From a virus, in IMG/VR virus record IMGVR_UViG_3300015374_000024, positions 1 through 40,047 of that record: a DNA stretch of 40,047 nucleotides; one strand, 5' to 3'. Below are positions 1 to 7,181 of the stretch, piece after piece. A program made the position numbers and the translations under genes. Each line of letters starts with the position of its first letter. The stretch's first letter is position 1. Below the pieces are notes generated by a model. It made no database searches. It was not told the DNA's origin and was given only the letters and a program-made list of their open reading frames with translations.

Positions 1-618
1 GAACTCCGCCCCTACGTGAACGATAGCCTGCGCGGACTTGGGCAGGTCATCCACCACCCGCTGATTATTGAACTGTTCTATGACCCGGATCGGTGCGGGC
101 TGGTCAACGCCCGCTATGCCGCCAAGGTTGAGGAACGGCAGCGCGCGTTGGATAATAAAAAGTGGACCACTTATGTGTTCGTGCATGAGCGGCCCTACCG
201 AGTGCCCGCCTTGCTCAAGGCGATGCATCTTGGCTGCGATGATCCATCGCTCGTGGCCAACGTGTGGGTCGATAGCGAGAATATCTGGCAGCATAAAAAG
301 ACGTGGATTCACATCTGGACCAAGATGCCTGATCCGCGCCTGACGATGGATGCCAATGAGCGCACCGTCTACAACTGTATGCCGGATACGGTGACGATCC
401 ACCGGGGCATCAAGAACCCAAGACACAACCGCATCGGCCTGTCGTGGACACGCGACAAGGAACGGGCGGTCTGGTTCGCGCACCGGCTGGCAATGAAAAC
501 CGATAAGCCAACCGTGATCGATGCCACCGTCGAGAAGCGGCACGTTCTCGCGTTCTTCAACGGGCGCGGTGAGGAAGAAGTCGTGGTGTTGCCTAAGCAT
601 GTGAAGGTGACGCCATGA
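1..618 (+). CDS. Putative ADP-ribosyltransferase-fold protein (5' partial)
   Basis: The frame is open to the left edge, so the true start lies outside the window; the first possible start inside it is a GTG at 16 (200 residues counted from there). Counting from that GTG, the C-terminal half carries three spaced signatures reminiscent of R-S-E class mono-ADP-ribosyltransferases: an HRG (R130), an LSWT block (S143-W-T145) followed by a KERAVWFA helix, and a GEEEVVV strand (E186-E188) fitting the ExE catalytic turn. The order and spacing match the ART fold. The N-terminal half is unrecognised. It overlaps the next gene by 4 bases (ATGA). The enzymatic role is inferred from motifs only; it could be an inactive ART-like phage protein. 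Confidence 0.55.
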   Translation, partial: ELRPYVNDSLRGLGQVIHHPLIIELFYDPDRCGLVNARYAAKVEERQRALDNKKWTTYVFVHERPYRVPALLKAMHLGCDDPSLVANVWVDSENIWQHKKTWIHIWTKMPDPRLTMDANERTVYNCMPDTVTIHRGIKNPRHNRIGLSWTRDKERAVWFAHRLAMKTDKPTVIDATVEKRHVLAFFNGRGEEEVVVLPKHVKVTP

Positions 619-1100
619 CCGGCCTGCTCAAGCAACCGCGCTACAAATGGCAACCGCTGCGCGAGGCATTCGTGTACGGGCCACAACCTGAGCCGGTCAT
701 CGCCGAACACATGCGCTTCTATAATTCAACGCGTGAAGAAGCGATTGCCGCGCTGGAAAAATATGATGAGGGCTGTACCTATTGGCGCAATGATATCTAT
801 CAGGTGCAGTTACGCGACTGCGGAGACAACGTCTTTCATATCAATATCCGCCGCCGCGATGGTGGACCGATCATGCGAGACTGGCGACATTTCCAGCAGA
901 TCAAAAACGAACTCATCGGGCCTGAGTGCGAAGCCATCGAACTCTATCCCGCCGAGAGCCGCTTGGTTGATACGTCGAACAAGTATCATCTGTACGCGGT
1001 GAAAGACCCCACGTTCCGGTTTCCCGTTGGCTTCACAAACCGGGACGTGAACTACGAGACTACCGGCGACGCACCGGGCCTGCGTCAACGATCCCTGTAA
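615..1100 (+). CDS. Conserved phage hypothetical protein
   Basis: 161 residues, starting at an ATG that overlaps the previous stop. The segment MRDWRHFQQIKNELIGPE, followed by EAIELYPAESRLVDTSNKYHLY, is a pattern I know from a widespread phage family of unknown function (possibly the DUF7694 type), in which a W-x-x-x-Q-x-I-K-N-E-L helix precedes an acidic strand and a DT-x-x-Y-H-L motif. No catalytic residues are evident. It belongs to the rightward operon of small accessory genes. Confidence 0.7.
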   Translation: MTGLLKQPRYKWQPLREAFVYGPQPEPVIAEHMRFYNSTREEAIAALEKYDEGCTYWRNDIYQVQLRDCGDNVFHINIRRRDGGPIMRDWRHFQQIKNELIGPECEAIELYPAESRLVDTSNKYHLYAVKDPTFRFPVGFTNRDVNYETTGDAPGLRQRSL

Positions 1101-1115
1101 AAATGGAGACTGAAC

Positions 1116-1574
1116 ATGGGACTCGATATGTATCTGAATGGCCGCGCGTTTCTCTGGAAAGAGGAAAGACGCGACGGCTACCGGCTTCGCGAAGTTGAAA
1201 TAGAACTTGGCTACTGGCGCAAGCATCCGAACCTGCACGGCTACATCGTGCAGCATTTCGCTGGCGGTAAGGATCTCTGCCAAGACATTCCGCTGACCGC
1301 CGAGAACATGATCCAGATCGTCGCCGCGATACAGGACAAGGCGTTGCCGGAAACCACCGGCTTCTTCTTCGGCTCAAGCGACGGCAGTGAGGATGAAGAG
1401 AGCATCGATATTTTCCTGAAGGCCATCAAGTGGCTGGAAGGTGTAGCGGTGTTCAATCCGCTGAGTGAGCCGGCGGTGCCGATTGGCGGCGGCATGGCGA
1501 TCCAGAAGGTCGACATCGAGGCCGTGCAGCAACTGAAAGAAAGCCGCACCGTCTACTACCGCGCTTCATGGTGA
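1116..1574 (+). CDS. GLDMYL-type phage hypothetical protein
   Basis: 152 residues, with the SD-like TGGAGA upstream of the ATG. It opens with MGLDMYL, then an acidic/aromatic stretch, an ELGYWRKHPNLHGYIVQ segment and a TTGFFFGSS motif. Proteins beginning GLDMYL followed by a YWRK motif are common in tailed phages and have no established function. No transmembrane segment or catalytic triad is visible. It is co-directional with its neighbours and probably co-transcribed. Confidence 0.7.
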   Translation: MGLDMYLNGRAFLWKEERRDGYRLREVEIELGYWRKHPNLHGYIVQHFAGGKDLCQDIPLTAENMIQIVAAIQDKALPETTGFFFGSSDGSEDEESIDIFLKAIKWLEGVAVFNPLSEPAVPIGGGMAIQKVDIEAVQQLKESRTVYYRASW

Positions 1575-1578
1575 CAAC

Positions 1579-1797
1579 ATGAAAAAGCAAACCGAACCAC
1601 GGCGGATTTTGCTGCCGTGGTGGGGCGTACTGATCGTGCAGGCAGTTCGCGCTGCCTATGTCGGCGTACTCATGATGGTGGCCGCGTGTCTGCTCTGGTG
1701 GATCACCGGCAACCAGCCCGACCTAGCCGCCATCGGCTGGCTCACCGCTGCCGGTGCCTTTGTGTATCAGCAAATAGATGACCCGCCGCTTGCCTGA
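1579..1797 (+). CDS. Small two-helix membrane protein
   Basis: 72 residues with a basic N-terminus (KKQTEPRR), a first hydrophobic segment around residues 13-41 with the Trp pair LLWW, and a second around 48-63. This is typical of a small inner-membrane protein with two helices and both termini on the same side. It starts 4 bases after the previous stop. The function is unknown; a holin-like role is possible but nothing specific supports it. Confidence 0.55.
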   Translation: MKKQTEPRRILLPWWGVLIVQAVRAAYVGVLMMVAACLLWWITGNQPDLAAIGWLTAAGAFVYQQIDDPPLA

Positions 1798-1821
1798 TTT
1801 TACAGGCGGCGATCAATATGC

Positions 1822-1858
1822 GACATAAGTGTCGCGCCCTAGGGCGCGCAAATGGAGA
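1822..1858 (+). promoter_or_regulatory. Paired palindromes directly before an RBS
   Basis: GACATAAGTGTC (1822-1833, 4-bp arms, 4-base loop) abuts a perfect 16-base palindrome CGCGCCCTAGGGCGCG (1833-1848). The SD GGAG (1854-1857) of the next gene follows within 6 bases. This could be an operator or an RNA hairpin limiting ribosome access. There is no experimental basis; the symmetry itself is direct observation. Confidence 0.45.
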
Positions 1859-1864
1859 AACTTG

Positions 1865-2644
1865 ATGAAAGCAAAACCTGAGACTAAGAAAAAATCTACC
1901 GGCAAGGTGATTGCCGACAAACTCGTGGCCCATGCAAAGCCACAGTGCACCCTCGATCACAGCGCCGAGGGTGGCGTACCGAAGGCCCTATGCCGTATCT
2001 GCACCCCGCCGTCCCTCGACCCCGCCGCCAAGGCGAAGGTGGAGGAAAAGATCGCAGCGGCGCGCATGACACAGGATGAGCGGCGTGACCCGCGTATCCC
2101 CAAGGGCATGTCCACGCAAGAAGGCAATGCCATGCTGGCAAGGCGTCACGCCGAGAAGGCGGATAAACGCAAAGCCGCGCTGGCATTGCTTGAAGAGAAA
2201 CAGACCGCGGAGTTCGCCCGCATCAACGGTCTGCGTGAAAAGAGCGGGATGGAGAAACTGCCGGATCAATACCGGCGGTCCATGAAAGTCGATCCCGCAC
2301 GAAACGACAAAATGTTTCTGCGGGCAGATGCAAACCCTGAAAAAATGGAGAGTGACATGAGTGCGAAGGCAAAGACCGCCAAGGCGGCAAAGACGAACGG
2401 CAAGGCGAAAGCAAACGGCACCGGACGCAAGGGCGCGTTCACCCCGGAAATCACCAGCGCGGTTCTCGCCATGCTGAAGAAAGGCACCACGGCCAAGGCG
2501 ATCATCGACGCGGCCAAGTGGGGAAGCTGCCCGAACCCGGTGAAGCGCGTGAACCGCTTCGTCACGGACGTGGCTGAGAAAATCCACAAGCTGAAGATCG
2601 TGATTGACGGGCGCGGTGAGGACGCCGCATACAAAACCGAGTAA
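1865..2644 (+). CDS. Lys/Ala-rich hypothetical protein, possibly two fused products
   Basis: The ATG at 1865 is chosen because GGAG sits 7 bases upstream; an in-frame GTG at 1829 lacks this. The product is 259 residues. The N-terminal part is basic and contains a HxxxxGVPKALCRICTPP segment that may bind metal. The C-terminal 95 residues start with a Lys/Ala linker (AKAKTAKAAKTNGKAKANG) and continue as a compact domain (FTPEITSAVLAMLKKGTTAKAII). Between them lies an in-frame ATG at 2357 with its own SD, so a short C-terminal product is likely. It is the last gene of the rightward operon before a terminator. Function unknown; nucleic-acid binding is a guess from the charge. Confidence 0.65.
   Translation: MKAKPETKKKSTGKVIADKLVAHAKPQCTLDHSAEGGVPKALCRICTPPSLDPAAKAKVEEKIAAARMTQDERRDPRIPKGMSTQEGNAMLARRHAEKADKRKAALALLEEKQTAEFARINGLREKSGMEKLPDQYRRSMKVDPARNDKMFLRADANPEKMESDMSAKAKTAKAAKTNGKAKANGTGRKGAFTPEITSAVLAMLKKGTTAKAIIDAAKWGSCPNPVKRVNRFVTDVAEKIHKLKIVIDGRGEDAAYKTE
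2346..2359 (+). promoter_or_regulatory. Internal RBS and in-frame start
   Basis: TGGAGAG (2346-2352) precedes an in-frame ATG at 2357 inside the 1865-2644 gene. The string AAAATGGAGA matches the RBS context of other genes in this genome (before 1116, 1865 and 10612), which suggests that this was, or still is, a real gene boundary without an intervening stop codon. Confidence 0.5.
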
Positions 2645-2660
2645 CCCCGACTACCCAAAC

Positions 2661-2700
2661 TCCGCCGCATGGGCCGCGCGCCCGTGCGGCGGATTTTTTT
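2661..2700 (+). terminator. Rho-independent terminator
   Basis: Perfect 9-bp arms TCCGCCGCA / TGCGGCGGA, extended by TGGG/CCCG, with loop CCGCGCG, followed by a run of seven T. It closes the rightward gene block ending at 2644. Confidence 0.9.
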
Positions 2701-2895
2701 GTGCCTGACCGGCCCCCCGGCGAGACCGCTCTGCCGGGGACCTGTGGGATAGGGCTATCCGGGGACACCCTATACGACTGGCCAGAAACCGGGTTTTCCG
2801 TGGGGGTATGGATGGGGGCGCTAGGGTGGCCTACCCCCGCCACCGGGAAGCCACCGAGCGGCCATTTCTAGGCCCCCGAAAAGCCCGTCCTGTGA
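2701..2895. other. Structured non-coding interval between convergent blocks
   Basis: No credible gene is seen. The GC-rich segment holds a 7-bp hairpin CCCCGGC/GCCGGGG (2715-2721, 2733-2739) and a 5-bp hairpin GGATA-gggc-TATCC (2747-2760). Both strands' reading frames here look like shadows. It lies between the rightward block ending at 2644 and the leftward block ending at 2937. Confidence 0.5.
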
Positions 2896-2916
2896 CCCCT
2901 GTCGGACAGGGGTTTT
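2896..2916 (+). terminator. Possible terminator hairpin
   Basis: CCCCTGT-cgg-ACAGGGG (2896-2912) is followed by TTTT. It may back up the terminator at 2661 or act on the convergent leftward operon, although the minus-strand T-run is weaker (CTTTT further on). Confidence 0.45.
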
Positions 2917-2936
2917 CACGTCTAAAAAATGCCTGT

Positions 2937-3089
2937 CTAACAGCCGCTTCCGACCGGGGCGTCGGCCTTGGACGGTGCCGCCCGGTTGGTGCAGGCATCG
3001 GCATCCGCCGCCTGTTCGAGGTCGGCATCGGTCGGCTGCTCGATGATGTCATCAAGGTCTTGCACTTGCTTCTTCGGGTACATTGTCAT
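2937..3089 (-). CDS. 50-aa acidic small protein
   Basis: A 50-residue frame starts at an ATG overlapping the preceding ParB-like gene's stop (ATGA) with GGAGAA directly upstream, so it looks translated as the last gene of the leftward operon. The product begins MTMYPKKQVQDLDDIIEQP, is rich in Asp/Ala and ends in Gly-Cys. No family is recognised. Confidence 0.5.
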   Translation of the reverse strand: MTMYPKKQVQDLDDIIEQPTDADLEQAADADACTNRAAPSKADAPVGSGC

Positions 3090-3601
3090 TTCTCCAATTC
3101 ACTCGGTACCCAACCGTTTGCGAAACCCTCGGCGCTGCCGCGCTTCAGCATCCCGCCCGTGTCGAGCAACCGTTCCACTTCCTCGTCCTCCATGCCAAGC
3201 CGCTTCATGATTTCGGATTCCGGCAGCTTGAATTCAACTGACAGCCTACGGACGATATCCGCCATTTTGAGGACACCGTGCGTTCCCCGTGCGCGATTAT
3301 GCCGGATGGTGCTCATCATCTGATCGGCGTTACTGCGCGGAGTGAGGCGAACCACCGGCACCATTCCTTTGGTGAGCGCCGCCACTTCCCGGTCATGGGT
3401 GGCCAGATAGAAGCGATGATAGCCATCGACAATCTCGCCATCTTCGCGCGCCACGATTGGTTGCGTCCAGCCATCCTCCAAGATCGACAGCTTGAGCAAT
3501 TCCAGTTCAGGCGGCGCTACGTGATTTGGATTGTAGAAATTTGCGCGGAGCGTTTTTGGATCGGTCCATTCTACGGATGACACGGGCTGAGTTCTGTCCA
3601 T
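3086..3601 (-). CDS. ParB/Srx-domain protein (IbrB-like)
   Basis: 171 residues. The N-terminal ParB-like fold shows PKTLRANFYNPN, then LSILEDGWTQPIVA and the hallmark IVDGYHR (57-63), the phosphate-binding loop of ParB/sulfiredoxin domains. The C-terminal part has an RHNRARGTHG motif and a short helical region. Such a ParB domain next to a PAPS-reductase-like gene recalls the IbrB/IbrA pair of enterobacterial prophages. The ATG at 3601 is preceded by GGAGGT at ideal spacing, although it lies inside the 76-aa gene (95-base overlap). The role could be nucleotide-dependent regulation or DNA modification; the assignment to the fold is firm, the function is not. Confidence 0.8.
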   Translation of the reverse strand: MDRTQPVSSVEWTDPKTLRANFYNPNHVAPPELELLKLSILEDGWTQPIVAREDGEIVDGYHRFYLATHDREVAALTKGMVPVVRLTPRSNADQMMSTIRHNRARGTHGVLKMADIVRRLSVEFKLPESEIMKRLGMEDEEVERLLDTGGMLKRGSAEGFANGWVPSELEK

Positions 3602-3737
3602 CGGGTACCTCCGAAACGTAGATGCAGTGCAGCCGGTGGCGACGGAGCAGCGTCTTCAGTCCGGCGCGCAGGGCGTGGATGCCGTCGACATTAGGCCCCG
3701 GTCGTAAGTGCACGATGTAAGTAGGTCTATCAGTCAT
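3507..3737 (-). CDS. Conserved 76-aa phage small protein
   Basis: It starts at an ATG overlapping the stop of the PP-loop gene (ATGA). The sequence MTDRPTYIVHLRPGPNVDG followed by IHALRAGLKTLLRRHRLHCI matches a small protein I have often seen in alphaproteobacterial phages (pattern V-D-x-I-x-A-L-R-x-x-L-K-x-L-L-R-R-x-G/R-L), of unknown function. Its last 95 bases overlap the downstream ParB-like gene in another frame. Because the recognisable domain lies before the overlap, I regard the gene as real. Confidence 0.7.
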   Translation of the reverse strand: MTDRPTYIVHLRPGPNVDGIHALRAGLKTLLRRHRLHCIYVSEVPDGQNSARVIRRMDRSKNAPRKFLQSKSRSAA

Positions 3738-5017
3738 GCCACCAACTCCGATACCGGCGTCACTGCCATTTCCTTCTCGTACCGCTCGCGCGCCTTGGCC
3801 ACGGTCAGGCCGTGCATTCCCGGTTGCTTGCGGTCCTTGTAGTCGCCGCGCATGGCGATGACCAGAAGGAATTGCCATGAGATCCCGGTGATCGGATGCG
3901 GGGCGCGCGGCGCGATGAAGTCTTTGGTCTTATCATGGTGGCCGTCGATCCAGCGTTTCACCCGAGCGGCAATCTCTCCGCGATACGGTTGCGGGTGCTT
4001 CTCGATCCACTGCCGGATGAACGCTGGCCACGACATGCCAGCCGGTTTATCGGGGACGCCGCCGTAGGCGTAGAGCTCGGTCTGCGAATACCGCGCTGCG
4101 GTGGCCGCGCCGGGGACGCGGTTGCTCATCTTGTCCCAAATCTCGGGGAAGCAGATGGCGAACGTCCACAGTCCGCGCATCGGTTCCTCGCCGTAGGGCG
4201 GCGCGCAGCGTTGATCGTTATGGCTGATGCCCGCCGCTTCCATCACGTCATAGGCCGCGTTGTGATCCCAACCGAACAGCTTAGGCGCGGTCCAGACGTC
4301 AGCCGTCGACCAATCGTAGATCGGATAGACCTTGACCAGATTCTCCGCCCACGGGCGGATATATGGTCGCGTATCGGAGTGGCGCATGAGGATGGCGCGC
4401 GTCCGCGTCAGGCTCTCGTCAGCGCGAATGCCCATGACCATCGCGGTCCTGCCGTACTGAAGTTTTTCAAACAGAAGCGGGACACTGTCCGGCATGGTCG
4501 GGCGCTTCTCTCGTTCAGCGGGGAAGCCCTCGACCTGATCGAACGTGATGGCCTCGGGCGGTAACGGACGAACCCACTTAGCCTCGTCCTCCGGAGCCCA
4601 CGGATACCAATAGGGCTGCTTGCGGGTGCAGGCGTTGCGGTGCTGGATCGGCAGACAGTACCAGCGCAACTCGAGCCCCGGCATGGCGGCGACCCGGCGA
4701 ACGTAATCCTCTGTTTCGTATGGGATGGCTTCCTCGTCGTAGTGAAACACGATGAGGTTCTTGCCTCTGGCCTGCGCCGCATCCAGAGCCAGATGGAGAC
4801 AGACCGTCGAGTCCTTGCCGCCGCTGAAGGACACCGCCACCGTGTCGAACAATTTGAACGCCTCGTCCACGCGCTCGCGCGCCAGATCAAGTACGTTCTT
4901 GTCGATGGCTTTTTTCTTGGCGATCTTTCCGGTGGAGAGCGACGCGCGATCGATATCCGGAGCAACCAGATCGTCGCCGGAAAAGCCCTCATCGGTTACG
5001 GTAACTGTTTCCTTCAT
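3734..5017 (-). CDS. PAPS-reductase-superfamily PP-loop protein (IbrA-like)
   Basis: 427 residues. The PP-loop SGGKDS (65-70) in VSFSGGKDSTVCLHLA binds ATP or an adenylylated substrate, as in PAPS reductases and related adenine-nucleotide alpha-hydrolases. It is followed by FHYDEEAIPYE, RADESLTR and a YPIYDWSTADVW segment, which are typical of phage and prophage members. It is much longer than assimilatory CysH (about 240), with a C-terminal extension containing HPITGISWQFLLVIAMRGDY. Two bases separate it from the cupin gene upstream, and it overlaps the 76-aa gene downstream. The pairing with ParB domains suggests an IbrA/IbrB-type regulator or a nucleic-acid or nucleotide modification system; sulfate assimilation is unlikely. 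Confidence 0.85.
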   Translation of the reverse strand: MKETVTVTDEGFSGDDLVAPDIDRASLSTGKIAKKKAIDKNVLDLARERVDEAFKLFDTVAVSFSGGKDSTVCLHLALDAAQARGKNLIVFHYDEEAIPYETEDYVRRVAAMPGLELRWYCLPIQHRNACTRKQPYWYPWAPEDEAKWVRPLPPEAITFDQVEGFPAEREKRPTMPDSVPLLFEKLQYGRTAMVMGIRADESLTRTRAILMRHSDTRPYIRPWAENLVKVYPIYDWSTADVWTAPKLFGWDHNAAYDVMEAAGISHNDQRCAPPYGEEPMRGLWTFAICFPEIWDKMSNRVPGAATAARYSQTELYAYGGVPDKPAGMSWPAFIRQWIEKHPQPYRGEIAARVKRWIDGHHDKTKDFIAPRAPHPITGISWQFLLVIAMRGDYKDRKQPGMHGLTVAKARERYEKEMAVTPVSELVA

Positions 5018-5019
5018 GC

Positions 5020-5760
5020 CTACTGCCGGATTTCCTTGGTCCGGATTTCATCAATGTCCTTGGCGCTGACGCCCTCGACGATTGTTCTATTCAGCATGGG
5101 ATGGTTCTCGTGCGTCGGGCCGAAGTCGGTGTCCGGATGAAACACAGTTAGGTCCATGCCGCTGCCGTCCGTCACGAAGGCATGGATCGCATCGGGCGCT
5201 AGGATGAACACGCGACCGGGAGTGAGATCCTCGGTGCTGTCAGCCGTGATGCATTTTCCGCGACCACCGTGGATCAGTCCGGCCCGCACGGTCGGATGCG
5301 TATGCTTGGTTTGCGTGATGCCTTGCGGAAAGTGCAACAGGTTGAAACACGGATCGCCCTTGAGCGGCGGCGCGATGAGTAAGGTGTCACTACATCCGTC
5401 GATGTACCGCAACCGGCCCACGTCTTCTACGGGACCGCCCAAGTGGCGCAGGCCCATAAATCCCAAGCGGTAGACGAAGAACGCCATCGCGTCCTTGCTG
5501 GCGAAAATCTTGATGCCGTTCTTTCCCGGCGCGGAGAAGTATTCATACTGGCGAACGGGCGTGACGAACGAGCCGCCGTGTCCGGCACCGACCACTTCGA
5601 TCTGTCCGCTCATGACAAAGCCGTAGGCGGTCCCCATAGCGCCGACCGACATTCCGGCAATATCAGAGCCGATGACGCCGTACACCGCGCAGGGAAATTC
5701 CTCGTCGCTGAAGTCGGCCATGAGGCCATGCTTCAGGTCCATGATGGTCGCGTCCTTCAA
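5020..5760 (-). CDS. Cupin-domain protein
   Basis: 246 residues. A cupin barrel lies in the C-terminal half: motif 1 H153-T-H155 within GITQTKHTHPTVRAG and motif 2 around GRVFILAPDAIHAF (H193), giving a plausible His-based metal site. The N-terminal half (VIGSDIAGMSVGAMGTAYGFVMSG) is unassigned. The start is a TTG overlapping the preceding ParB stop (TTGA) with GGAGG 7 bases upstream; the alternative is an ATG at 5742. Its place between ParB and the PP-loop gene implies a shared pathway. The substrate is unknown. Confidence 0.75.
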   Translation of the reverse strand: MKDATIMDLKHGLMADFSDEEFPCAVYGVIGSDIAGMSVGAMGTAYGFVMSGQIEVVGAGHGGSFVTPVRQYEYFSAPGKNGIKIFASKDAMAFFVYRLGFMGLRHLGGPVEDVGRLRYIDGCSDTLLIAPPLKGDPCFNLLHFPQGITQTKHTHPTVRAGLIHGGRGKCITADSTEDLTPGRVFILAPDAIHAFVTDGSGMDLTVFHPDTDFGPTHENHPMLNRTIVEGVSAKDIDEIRTKEIRQ

Positions 5761-6407
5761 GCCTTCCTCCCGTACTCGTCGGCTATTGCAATCAGTGCCT
5801 CGGCTGTGGTGCGCAATTTCCGGTTATCGCGCTCGGTGGCCAGCCATGCGATCACCTTGTCCCGGTCGGCTGGCATCATATCAAATTTCAAGGACACCCC
5901 GCGCGCCCCCGGCACCACCGCACTGCTTTCCTTCACGTCAGCGCCGATGATATCCGCTAGGAAACCGCCGGGGTTGAGCAGCATCAATTCCTTGTCGTCA
6001 AATCCGAGGTCGGGGATATCGAAGCCGTTGAGTTTCAGATCGTCTATTTCCAGACGGAGCAGCGCCTCATCCCAACCAGCGAGCAAGGCAACCTTGTTAT
6101 CGGATATCCGCAGCCCGCGCTTGTCAGCCTCGGACAGACCCCGGTGAACGACCACGGGGAATTCCGTGAAGCCTGCCTTGAGTGCCGCCAATCGCCTGCC
6201 GTGACCCTTGAGGATGACGCCATCCTCATCGACCACGATGGGCTGGTCGACGCCATGCTTGAGCATCAGCTTGGAGAGTAATTCCACCTGTACGTCTGGA
6301 TGCTCGCGGGCATTGCGGTCGTATGGCTTGATCTTTTCAAGCGCCCATTTCTCGACCACTTCGGCAGGCCAAGCGGTTTTGGAAACCGCAGCCGTCGCTT
6401 TCGCCAA
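5757..6407 (-). CDS. ParB-like N-terminal domain protein
   Basis: 216 residues. Shows IKPYDRNAREHPDVQVELL, GVDQPIVVDEDGVILKGHGRRLAALKAG (GHGRR at 68-72) and LRISDNKVALLAGWDEALL, the standard ParB domain as found fused or adjacent to phage DNA methylases. Here no methylase follows. The C-terminal 60 residues (LKFDMMPADRDKVIAWLATERDN) are typical of the same subclass. The start is TTG: an in-frame TAG lies five codons upstream, no ATG is available near, and AAGGAGA is well placed. First gene of the overlapping ParB/cupin/PP-loop operon. Confidence 0.85.
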   Translation of the reverse strand: MAKATAAVSKTAWPAEVVEKWALEKIKPYDRNAREHPDVQVELLSKLMLKHGVDQPIVVDEDGVILKGHGRRLAALKAGFTEFPVVVHRGLSEADKRGLRISDNKVALLAGWDEALLRLEIDDLKLNGFDIPDLGFDDKELMLLNPGGFLADIIGADVKESSAVVPGARGVSLKFDMMPADRDKVIAWLATERDNRKLRTTAEALIAIADEYGRKA

Positions 6408-6423
6408 GCCGTTCTCCTTCTAA

Positions 6424-6551
6424 GGCAATGGCGGGCCGTGCGAAATGGAGTCAACACACGGCCCGCACTGTGGCTCCTGAAAAATCACCGTCGCACCCAT
6501 GTCTACTGACCACGACGTTCCCTGAAACTCAGGAGCCGGGAGGAACCTAAC
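6424..6551. promoter_or_regulatory. Intergenic leader with two inverted repeats
   Basis: This 128-base gap precedes the ParB/cupin/PP-loop operon. It holds a 10-bp inverted repeat GCGGGCCGTG (6431-6440) / CACGGCCCGC (6457-6466) and a 9-bp one GGCTCCTGA (6472-6480) / TCAGGAGCC (6529-6537). These could be a terminator/attenuator for the upstream gene, a 5' leader structure or operators. No U-tract follows, so a simple terminator is doubtful. Confidence 0.5.
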
Positions 6552-7181
6552 CTATTCAGGCTTCGGAGCCAATGTCGCAATTGTCTCCGGACGCAAGGTC
6601 AATCCGCTGATTTCTTGACCGGCTTTCTTGGCGCTTTCGATGAACGCTGCTTTTTCGGCTTCGGTGTAGATTTTCTTGGCCGCTTTCCCATTCGAAGTCT
6701 CCCCTGATAATTGCCGCGCCTGAGTATCGGTTCTGTCAAGCCATGCGCGGCCCATAGCTTTCAGCCTTTCTGTTGGGGGACCGTCAGCCTCACGTTCCGC
6801 GAACTGCTTCCTGATACGACGCTCGCGCTCGATGGACTGCTGATGCTCCCCCGCCCTTATCTCACATGCTTCGCATATCTCGGCAACCGATGGCAGAAAC
6901 TTGGACCTGCTGGCGATGCCTACGCGCGGATCAGCAACATAGTCGGTAACAAACGGCGGGTACCGGGACAGCACTGCCGCCACAGCGGCAGCATACATTT
7001 CAGGATCGTGAACCTCATCTTTTCGGTAACAGGAGAAAATCTGTTTCGCTTTCTGAAGGTCGTCCTGTGGGGACCGGCCCGAAGCTGAACTCTCCACGGC
7101 TGGCGGCTTCTGCGAGGCGCGCAGCGGCACGGCTGACGCTGCGGCTATCGTCCTGAAATGCTCTTGGTCTTCCTTGTCCAT
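6552..7181 (-). CDS. Putative phage replication accessory protein
   Basis: 209 residues from the ATG at 7181, chosen because TGGAG lies just upstream; in-frame starts further upstream lie deeper inside the previous gene. The centre reads AAAVAAVLSRYPPFVTDYVADPRVGIASRSKFLPSVAEICEAC, a pattern commonly encoded just downstream of phage HTH replication proteins and reminiscent of replisome-organiser or helicase-loader partners. The remainder is helical and charged. The first 167 bases overlap the 3' end of the HTH gene in another frame. Function inferred from context only. Confidence 0.65.
   Translation of the reverse strand: MDKEDQEHFRTIAAASAVPLRASQKPPAVESSASGRSPQDDLQKAKQIFSCYRKDEVHDPEMYAAAVAAVLSRYPPFVTDYVADPRVGIASRSKFLPSVAEICEACEIRAGEHQQSIERERRIRKQFAEREADGPPTERLKAMGRAWLDRTDTQARQLSGETSNGKAAKKIYTEAEKAAFIESAKKAGQEISGLTLRPETIATLAPKPE

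Noticed and set aside
2808-3323. Plus-strand 171-residue frame over the structured gap and ParB gene
   Set aside because: It overlaps a well-supported ParB gene and a terminator-like hairpin, and shows no RBS or family pattern.
3896-4564. Plus-strand 222-residue frame
   Set aside because: Lies wholly opposite the SGGKDS gene, has no family pattern and arises from GC-rich codon bias.
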